A DNA stretch of 64,000 nucleotides, from contig VSJF01000002.1 of the NCBI GenBank assembly GCA_009739215.1, forward strand, positions 2,914,001 to 2,978,000. The letters are read 5' to 3'. The first letter of the stretch is position 1. Each line of letters opens with the position of its first letter. Both the position numbers and the translations under genes were made by a program. This document shows positions 55,752 through 64,000 of the stretch, one piece after another. Source of the DNA: Floccularia luteovirens (lineage: Eukaryota; Basidiomycota; Agaricomycetes; Agaricales; Squamanitaceae). The notes under the pieces were generated by a model, which had not been told where the DNA came from, did no database searches, and saw nothing but the letters and a program-made list of their open reading frames with translations.

Positions 55752-55990
55752 TAGCGGGACATATGGGAAACAGATTGTATGTCTCATATTTATTACATCG
55801 GTTTTGTGCATATTTACAGAATAATTAAATATGTATAATTTTTTATCTTTTTTTCTCGATCGAAGGCTCCGATCGTAAGGCAAGTTCCAGTTTATAACGA
55901 CACAATTCATTTCATTTCTCCTGTTTTATGTTCTCCATTATCCCACCACGCACCCGCCTGTTGCATCGATTGTATCAACAAAGCTTCATC

Positions 55991-57874
55991 ATGCCAGCAA
56001 CCACTATCGCATCAGTTTACTCTTTACGTCGCAGCGCCCGGCTCATAAATATACAGCCAACTGCTAGCTCCACCTATGCTTAGAGGAACGAGAAACCTGG
56101 AGAATCATTTGCTACCCGTGTAAAGCGAAAGCGTTCGAAAACAGAACTAACTCCACAAATCGTAAGTACTGCAATCGTCTCCGACGGAGTCTATCGATAT
56201 TGGCCTTCCCAAGCCGAAAAAAAGGAAGAATAAAAAGGGCAAAAACACTCTAGGAGACAATGAAGGAGAATATAACCCAAAGTTAGACAAAACTCCTAAG
56301 AAACGTGTCCAAAAGCCAGAACCTGTATATGTTATACCAGACGTCGAAAAGAAGACCACCACATTCAAGGGACGGTTAGGTATTGTATATGGGAAGGTAT
56401 GCGTGAATAACAACTAAAATTTGTGTCAGGGTATGCATGTCTGAATACAATCCTCCGAAATAAACGTCCTGCAAATGAGTCGGTATTCTGCTCAAGGACT
56501 TGCAGGTGTGTTTAATTATCAGTATTGGTTAATATTTACTGATATCTCGCTCAGGATCGACACGCTCAAGAAGAATGGCTTGGATTTCGTTAAAGATATC
56601 GGACGCAGAAATATTCAAGACCTGCTTACTATCATTCAATGGAACGAAGACAACGTAAGAGGTTCCGTACCTACTACTCTTCTTTATTTTCTGAGTTACT
56701 ACAGGGTATACGATTTTTCCGGTTATCTTCTGAAATGTTTCCATATGCCTCTCACGACATATATGGTTATTCACTCGATTATTGCGCTGATCTTCTCGCG
56801 CAGGCTGGTGCACTGGCGAATAAGTATGGTCATAGGTTGACTACACACCCTGGCCAGTACACACAGCTCGGCAGTCCTAAAGAAGCAGTACGAAAGGCGG
56901 CTGTCAGAGAACTTGACTATCATTGCCAGATGTTGGATCTCATGGGGATTGGATCGGACGGTGTGATGATTGTGCATGTAAGTAATATCATTCGCGAGCA
57001 ATTCAATTACTTGATATATTTCGTGAGTAAGGGAGGCGGTGTATATGACGATAAATGTGGAACATTAGGACGATTAAAACAGACTATCACGGAGGATCTC
57101 AAGGACAATGTGCGGAGGCGCCTTGTTCTTGAGAATGACGAGGTAATGAAACCTAATCGTGGCGTTTTACTACGTCTCATTGGTTCGTATTAGATGTGTT
57201 ATAATGCTGAAGACCTACTGCCCCTGTGTGAAGAGCTGGATATTCCACTCGTTTTCGGTAAGTAATTACTACCTTGAATTTTGGCTGCCACGGTTACCAT
57301 ATTTGTTAAGATTACCACCATGACATGTTATATCCATCATCAATCCCGCCAGCTACAATCATAAAACGTGCAAATGCTATCTGGAAACGCCGGGGTATAC
57401 GACCTAAACAACACTTGAGTGAACCAAGGCCAGGAGCAGAAACGCTGATGGAGAGAAGAGCTCATGCAGACAGATGTCAAACTTTGCCCCTAGATTTACC
57501 CGACGACATGGGTAAGATTATCATGCATAACATTTTCTGTCATGTTTAATCAATCCCTGCAGATCTTATGATTGAGGTATGATCAGATATTATAGATGGT
57601 TTGTACATATGTAATTGACATCAAGGTAACCTTGTTTAGGCAAAAGACAAAGAACAAGCTGTTTTTCATTTGTACCGGATATACGATCTGTGTCCTGTAA
57701 AATATGGTCAGACTTGATTTTTATTTCATGCTAAACTTCATATGTCATGTTGATGATGTATTTCCAATAGAATCTCTACGACCGCCTGATGCCAACCCAT
57801 CAAAGGAGACCAAGGGAAGGAAATCTAATAAACGTGCACGAGCTAAGGCTGCGCTACATTGCTGCCGAGAATGA
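55991..57874 (+). CDS. UVE1: UV-damage endonuclease UvdE/Uve1
   Basis: ATP-independent endonuclease nicking 5' to UV photoproducts and other lesions in the alternative excision repair pathway. Eleven exons: 55991-56161, 56214-56379, 56430-56505, 56555-56654, 56705-56977, 57032-57142, 57194-57257, 57311-57511, 57563-57576 (14 nt), 57640-57706, 57771-57874, in frame for 449 codons. The basic N-terminus holds SLRRSARL and PKKRKNKKGKN, likely nuclear. TIM-barrel motifs follow: RLGYACLNTILRNKRP, LDFVKDIGRRNIQDL, IRFFRLSSEMFPYASHD, HRLTTHPGQYTQLGSPK, VMIVHGGGVYDDK, RRRLVLENDEMCYNAEDL, ELDIPLVFDYHHD and ESLR-PPDANPSKETKGRKSNK, including metal-binding His and Glu residues. An in-frame TAG at 56081-56083 (codon 31) must be removed by an alternative intron (GTTTAC donor at 56015, TTAG acceptor at 56083, phase kept) or is a nonsense lesion. 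Confidence 0.85.
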
Positions 57875-58109
57875 GGACAACGACAATAACACTGTTGTAC
57901 TCGAACAGGATGATGAGGGTAGTGTTGATGAGGAAGATGATGTGTAGCTACGAAGAATTAATGGTATTTTGCTGTGTTGATTGATAGGTGCCCGCATGCT
58001 CCAGGCTCGCACTACCCATAACTGAGAGCTGCTTCACATATCTCAAATGCCTCTGATGCACCGACATATCCCCCGATACCATATTTTACCTGACAAAGAG
58101 AGGTATTTA
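57875..58109. other. Spacer
   Basis: Short spacer after UVE1. An alternative downstream frame of the UVE1 last exon (acidic EDNDNNTVVLEQDDEGSVDE, to TAG at 57947) is not needed. No gene. Confidence 0.35.
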
Positions 58110-58515
58110 TGTTGTACTGGAGAATCTCAAGTGAAATTGAAAATTCACTTTGCGTTGGCCAACGCCGGCCTCAGGACAACAATGAACATGTACTGCTCTT
58201 TCTCAATATGCGTGCGGGACATCACTTCACACCTGAACTCACCTCGAAAATACAGCAAGCCATTCGAAAGAGTTTGAGTTGGCGTGTACCTGCCTACATA
58301 TTTGAGATTGCTGGTATTCCCGTCAGTTCTATCTTTTTATAATGAAAGCGTTTTCTTACTAACTGGTTTTATTCTTCAAATGGCAAGAAAGTTGAGATAG
58401 CAGTGAAGTAAATCGTATCTGGTTCGAATACGAAACCAAGTGGTACCATCATAAATCCGGACCCTCTGGAGTTGTACTTGTATTGCAAGTACCGTGATAT
58501 GGGGCAAGTCATTGG
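58110..58515 (+). pseudogene. Acetoacetyl-CoA synthetase C-terminal fragment (duplicate)
   Basis: Encodes [53 protein letters not shown], then KYRDMGQV near 58490, nearly matching bases 61395-61780 of the full gene downstream ([20 protein letters not shown] and so on). Intron position after GIP/DIP is also shared. Only the last quarter of the enzyme is present, frames are broken in the region corresponding to [12 protein letters not shown], and the fragment lies about 3.3 kb upstream of its counterpart in the same orientation. Confidence 0.8.
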
Positions 58516-58976
58516 GTCTGGTAAAGCCAAACTATGATATATTTAAATTTACTTACGATTGTATCTATATGCCTTGAATGGCGAAGAACCACATATTTAT
58601 TGAACGCTATGTATACAGGTGCCACTTTTTATAAACCCTTGCCTATAAAAAACTTTTGGGAAGCCTTCTGCGGGGTACGCTTCCCATGTAATCTAACTGT
58701 CCAAGGTGCAATTGGGCGACTTGAGGAAAGTATTTTTGTCAACGGATCAGGTATGCCGCCATGCAAGCTATGTCCTTATTCGTACGTAAATCGTCGTCCC
58801 TCCGTCATATGGCCCTTCCTAACGGCAATCCGTTGTCAATGTATGTACTCGGTGTCGGCAAGAAGATCAAGCGAGTTGTGGGGTTATAACTTTGCAAACC
58901 TTGAGCCGAAGTTCCCCGCATTATTCCCCACACCCGTTCTCCACAAGTTGTTATCAGCACACGTTGCGCATACGAC
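58516..58976. other. Spacer, upstream of acetoacetyl-CoA synthetase
   Basis: An open frame of 167 codons (58534-59037) crosses this region and the first exon of the synthetase in another frame; its composition and lack of homology suggest chance. The first bases (GGTAAAGCCAAACTATGATA) resemble 61794-61810, showing the duplication extends past the coding end. Confidence 0.4.
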
Positions 58977-61797
58977 ATGGCCGACACATACTTTGCACAG
59001 TCTAAGCTACTCTGGAAACATCCCCGTCCTGAGCTAACTCAAGTCGAGAATCTTCGTAGATATATCAATCGTAAGCATGGGTTCAAACTGGGTATGTATG
59101 TTGAAAAAAATTTGTGGTTGTCTCTAACCGGAATTGAAACTCCTTCACTTGCTCAGCTAACTACCATGACTTGCACAAGTATTCCGTCGAGGAAGATAGT
59201 TTTTGGCTTGATCTTTGGGAGTGTTTGAATATCATCTCTTCGGTACCCCCAGAAAAGGTATGTCATCTTATTGTTTCGAGTTCCATCTTAGGAAAGCTAA
59301 CACATAATTAGTCCCCAGTATACGTCAGAGGGCTTTCGGAGGAAGTTCCTATTTGGTTTCCTGCAGCTCGATTGAACTATGCCCAAAACTTGTTATGGCG
59401 AATGGACGATGGTATAGCGATAACAGCGTCTGGAGAGTCTGGAATCATTACGAACTATACATACCGTGAACTCAACCGGCTTGTGAGGGAAATGGCTGCA
59501 GCGTTGAGGGTGAGCGGACTGAAAGTTGGGGATAGGGTGGCTAGTGAGTTTATATATCCTTTAGGGTATCTTTGGTGTCCATCTAATATTATGTGACCAG
59601 CTATTGTCAGCAATACTATAAACCCCATTGTGATCGCTTTGGCCGTTGCAAGCACTGGAGGGATATATTCTAGCACTGCCCCTGATATGGGAACAGAGGT
59701 TGTTACGCTTGGAAAGTCTATCCTTCGCGCTGATTCTTTTTGCACCCAAGGGTATTCTGGATCGCTATGCTCAAATCCAACCCAAATTTGTGTTTGCCGA
59801 GACGGAAGTTGTGTATGCAGGGAAGATAATCAACCTTCTACCGAAAATAACTGGTGTTGTCAATGGATTAGCTGGGAAGGGGTTGCAAAGTATTATTTTG
59901 TTTCCCAGTCGCGTATCTGGAAAAGAGTTGACCTCTGACAGTATTCCAAACTCGTAAGTACACTATCTTATTCATTGATACTCACTTGCGCATAATATCC
60001 ATACGGAAAAGTATGAGCCTCTCAGCGTTCCTAGCTAAAGGGGATAATCGAAAACTAGAATATGAGCAACTCCCTTTCAGCCAACCTCTCTATATTTTAT
60101 ATAGTTCTGGGACATCAGGGAAGCCGAAATGCATAGTTCATTCTGCGGGAGTTCGTAGTCTTTTTCTTATAACACTTCATCTATTGATCTTCCGATAACC
60201 AGGGTGTGCTAATGCAAAATAAAAAGGATATAAAATTCAGTTCCGACGTAACAAGTGAAGAAACATATTTCCAGTATACCACTGTGCGTTTGATTTCTCT
60301 CTATATACATGACGGGTTCTGACTCAAAATTGATCAGACCGGATGGATGATGTGGGTCTACATGTTGGGTAACCTCTCTATAGGAGGTAGGATCATACTT
60401 TGGGACGGATCACCCTTCTTCCCAAGTGTCGAAACATACCTCAAATTCGTCAGTGATCAAGGGTATGTTAACTGGAGCTTGTATGAAACTCTGTTAGTCC
60501 CAATCTCTCACATCTATCACTAGGGTTACAGTTCTTGGCACAAGTCCTCGATTCCTTGCGGAGGTCCAAGGCCGCGGAATCAATCCATGTAATCCTTTTT
60601 ACACTATAAGATCCAAAGTGGTGATACTGACTATACCTCCAGTGAAGATCGCTTCTTTTGAGGCCTTGAGGCTCATCAGCAGTACAGGTGCTGTTCTAAC
60701 TCCACCAATGTTCGAGTGGACCCAACAGGCATTTGGTGGTAAGATATTCATTGCATCTCCAAGTGGAGGTACGGATATATGTGCTGCCTGTAAGTTTTCA
60801 TCTGCTAGTTTAATATTAGTAGTAGTAGTCCTATACTGACTATGTATTAGTTGTTGGAGCAACTCCTGCTCTACCTGTTTACTCCGGAGGTATGCTTTCG
60901 AATCGAAGTGTATCAAGGATTTGATTTACTTCTTCTCCAGAGACACAATGTAAAGCGTTGGGAATGAAAGTAGAAATATTCGATCCAGCTGGGAATAATA
61001 TAGAGCACACAGGACAGCCTGGTGAAATGGTTTGCACGCGACCTCATTCCGTCTTTGCCAGTTAGATTTTGGGGTGATGAGGATGGTAAGAAATTCCGAG
61101 AAACTTATTATAGCATGTTCCCTGGTATGATGCACGTATTTTCCGCCCTATCCGCAACTGAGTCCAAGGATGCAGGTGTATGGAGGCAAGGTGACTTTAT
61201 GGTTGTAAATCCAGCTACAAAGGGAATCGTCGTTATGGGTCGCAGGTAAAAAAAATTCCATAATTACAGCTTTCTCCTAAGTAAACTTCTAAAATCTTCC
61301 TTGTCTCCAACTAGCGACGGTGTACTCAATCCAAGTGGTGTTCGTTTCGGATCTGGGGAGATCTATTCTGTGATGGAACAATTCTCTAGTAGCATTGATG
61401 ACTCCCTTTGCGTTGGCCAGCGCCGTTCACAGGATAACAACGAACGTGTACTACTCTTCCTTAAAATGCGTCCGGGACATCGTTTCACTCCTGAACTCAC
61501 TTCAAAAATACGGCAAGCTATTAGGAAGAACTTGAGTGCCAGGCATGTACCTGCGTACATATTTGAAATTTCAGATATTCCTGTAAGTTACAACCCTATG
61601 ATCTTCTCTGTTTTTGTATTTTTGATCACTACTTCTCAAACTGTAGTACACCGTGAATGGGAAGAAAATTGAAATCGCAGTCAAGCAAATCGTTTCCGGA
61701 TCGAATATGAAACCAAGCGGTACAGTCGCCAACCCTGAATCACTTGCAATTGTATTACAAGTATCGTGATATAGAGCAGGTAGGTCGGAGTTGGTAA
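58977..61797 (+). CDS. Acetoacetyl-CoA synthetase, full-length but with frame breaks
   Basis: ANL-superfamily ligase activating acetoacetate to acetoacetyl-CoA. Exon 1 58977-59091, exon 2 59157-59257, then further short-intron exons; joins restore [90 protein letters not shown] (the P-loop AMP-binding motif), [77 protein letters not shown], then [18 protein letters not shown] and [20 protein letters not shown]. One extra T near 61047 (CATTCCG) shifts the frame between CTRPH and [19 protein letters not shown] second shift near 61747 turns the end YYKYRDIEQ into a stop. If real, the gene is a pseudogene; if these are assembly errors, it is intact. An AACS fragment lies upstream. Confidence 0.78.
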
Positions 61798-62464
61798 AGC
61801 TAAATTATAATAAATACTTTTTCAGGTTTGGGTAGTTTTTTAATAACCGTGTTCAACTTTGCAAAAATGAACTATTAGTGTTAATTAATATACCAATTTA
61901 CATTCGGAATCCCCCATAAGTACTAATGGAATTGAAACGTCCGCCTTTTTCGAAACGGGGGTTTGTCTGGAAACGAAGGCTTCATTATTGGTAATCGTTC
62001 GACACAGCGAAGGTATACAATAATATTTCTAAATCAAGCAACAAACCGCTCAACACTCAGAATTTTGAAAACCCAATTTATTCCAACCTTACACTTACGA
62101 AAATTCTACAAGATATTTCTTTCTATTCTATTTTTTTTTTAAATGTGCTGTACGTACAGTTAAATTCTCATCTTGAACGATAAAAAAACACACAAAAGTA
62201 AAAGAAAAAAACCGCTCCTCCCCCGCAAAAAAATGGAATGCTAATCTGTGTTGAAACAAAAAGGATACATGTTTGATAAATGTATTGTATTGTATACCGA
62301 GTTACAAAAAAAACAAATCATATGAGGGTGTTTTAAAAAGAAGGTTCAGAGGAGGGTCCGTTAAGCATAAAAGAACTATCAATACAAATTTGTAGCTTGT
62401 TATATCGGATATCAGACCAAAAAAAAAAAGTGAAGGAAAAGAAAAGATGAGGGGTATAGTATCG
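61798..62464. other. Convergent intergenic region
   Basis: AT-rich with T and A runs near 62130 and 62420; minus-strand frames here are short. No gene, no clear terminator signal beyond AT-rich 3' flanks. Confidence 0.4.
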
Positions 62465-64000
62465 TTAACCAAAACTAGTAAGCGCCATTCCACCCATCCA
62501 CGCCATCTCCAAAACCGCTCTTCCAATCGGTGTAGGCCTAACCTGAGGTTCCGGTGGAAGCATAGCCTCATCCATCAACCGTGGCATAACCGGTGCCTCT
62601 GAACGGCACAAACCCATCCGCACAAGTCCTTCCGGATAAAACTCAATCCCAGACTCACGCGACTGGCAAAACCCAATAAGCCAGTCATGTAAACCACGTT
62701 CTCGTATCGAAGTAGGCATGCTCTTGTACGCCTCCTCAAGAGGACCCATAACAGCGAGGCCCTCATCTGGAATACGAATTCCATACCCTTGCAAGTCGCT
62801 GTATGCAACAACGCGTGCACTGATATGGAACGTATTCAATAGGACACTGTGGTCGTCCCGTCTGACCGAATCATGCGACGATATTGGCGAAGTTCGAGAA
62901 CGCTTCTTGCTCTCACCCTTGTTCTTGGAGTTAGTTTGAAGGCCAGGCGGTGTAGCAGAGTTCTTGTAGTATAACAGTAGATACTGTCGCTTATCGACAG
63001 GTATATGAGGTGGCCGGAACGGGTATTTACGTCTGCAATAAATATCTGTATTTCCAGGCCAGAGAGGAAGCAGCATATATAGAGAATCATGTGGGACTTC
63101 TTGAAAGATATCGGTTTCCATAGCATCGGTAGTGAGCTGTTTCAATCTATGCGACTGCGCATCGTACTTGCGCATCCTAGAGAAATTCGCATTGGCTTTC
63201 ATTTCACTCGCCGTCGGGTAGGAGGCCAACATCTTGGAAAGAATTATTGAGGTCATCAACTACGATTTGTCTATGTTCCGCACTATGGCGGGGTAAATTA
63301 GAAGGCCAAGGAGGAACAAAGGAGGAGTCAAGCACGTTGTGCGGCGAAAGATGATGAGGACCGTTATTCCTGTTCTTGCGCAAGCCAAACAGTCCACGGC
63401 TCTGGTCTTCATGCCGAGAAACTAATAGTTCAAGTTCCTCTGGAGGAATAGTACCAAATGCTTCACCATGAGGGGTCCGAGTTGGTGGTCGGTCTTCATC
63501 ATAATCATCATCGTCCTCATTAATGTCTAGAATATCACGTCTAGATCTGTGACCTCTTTGCACAGGACGGGAGTTAGAGAGTAGAGAAGGATTCATTTCT
63601 GTTTTTATTGAAGACCACGTTGCTGACGTTTCTGCCTGTTGAGAGACGGCATCATGAGTACTCGTGGATGGTCTACTTGATGACGACGATGCATTCGCAT
63701 TCCTTTCAACGCCCCGGTCAGTAGATACAGTTTGAGTGACACTCCCTCGACTGCTATCCGAGGCACTTGTGATCTTCAAACTCGGCATCGACTGGCTGGC
63801 ACTCGGAGAATGGATAGTCTCTGTCGTTCTTTCCTTCGACTTTGACTCGAAGCTCTTTTTCTTTTTCTTCTCCTTTTCTTTCCGAAGTTTCTCTCGCTCC
63901 TTTTCCTTTTTCATCCTCTCCCAATCCTTTGGACTCCCTCGACCACTATTATCTAATAATCCATGCGACTCCAACTTCCTTGTGGTATTGGTGCTCGTGA
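62465..64000 (-). CDS. Conserved-looking unknown protein, 5' end outside window
   Basis: The reading frame is open to the right edge (upstream of ESHGLLDNSGRGSPKDWERM there is no start before the edge), so the N-terminus is missing. The first visible part is charged (a lysine-rich KEKEREKLRKEKEKKKKK tract) and Ser-rich, then PPEELELLVSRHEDQSRGLF. The second exon encodes a better-conserved-looking region: SLYMLLPLWPGNTD, YPFRPPHIPVDKRQYLLLYY, and after a Ser-rich spacer FHISARVVAYSDLQGYGIRI, DWLIGFCQSRESGIEFYPEG. The intron joining the two is ambiguous: GTGAAA...CTCTAG is only 31 nt, whereas GTTGGC...GCAAG of 68 nt also keeps frame. No family is recognised. Confidence 0.6.

Noticed and set aside
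58534..59037. 167-codon ORF upstream of acetoacetyl-CoA synthetase
   Set aside because: Overlaps the first synthetase exon in another frame, has no ATG-proximal features of note and no recognisable motif.
1..64000. CRISPR arrays, operons, riboswitches, rRNA genes
   Set aside because: Looked for and not found; the sequence is eukaryotic nuclear in character and no matching signals were seen.

Overview
The window is nuclear DNA of a filamentous fungus, most likely a basidiomycete of the Agaricomycetes type. The evidence is: many introns of about 45-70 nt with GT-AG ends, no operons, GPI-type and CBM1 secreted enzymes, degenerate F-box and BTB family members, and a basidiomycete-style pogo transposase tail. 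No marker fixes the species. Gene models below were spliced by hand; where exon lengths are stated, the reading frame closes through all junctions unless a break is noted.

Layout. 0-8.2 kb: repeats and a tRNA-like relic, a membrane-anchored cysteine synthase (minus), then a graveyard holding a BTB relic and broken second copies of the cysteine synthase first exon and of the CoA-binding protein gene whose intact-looking copy lies at 7.6 kb. 8.7-19.1 kb: GPI-type GH18 chitinase, small ORF, C2H2 zinc-finger protein divergent from a YMC-like mitochondrial carrier, a frameshifted F-box gene, and a Vps3844-domain membrane protein. 20.9-22.1 kb: a Gti1/Pac2 (WOPR) regulator. 22.1-29.8 kb: gene-poor. 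29.8-35.3 kb: three tandem CE1-type esterase genes with C-terminal CBM1, sharing one promoter architecture; the third is broken. 35.5-62 kb: dense housekeeping block with Grx6/7-like glutaredoxin, HAD phosphatase, a long low-complexity protein, BAX-inhibitor-1 family protein, transposase remnant, Mdm31-type mitochondrial protein, a coiled-coil/RGG protein, Rvs161/Hob3 BAR protein, a second damaged F-box gene, UV-damage endonuclease, and acetoacetyl-CoA synthetase (one damaged full copy plus an upstream C-terminal fragment). A conserved unknown gene runs off the right edge.

Two themes stand out. First, very small coding exons (9-14 nt) occur in at least seven genes, one of them carrying the catalytic CP dipeptide of the glutaredoxin. 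Second, local duplication followed by decay is repeated along the window (cysteine synthase, CoA-binding protein, CE1-CBM1 array, acetoacetyl-CoA synthetase, two F-box genes). Several breaks are single-base, so assembly error must be excluded before calling all of them pseudogenes.
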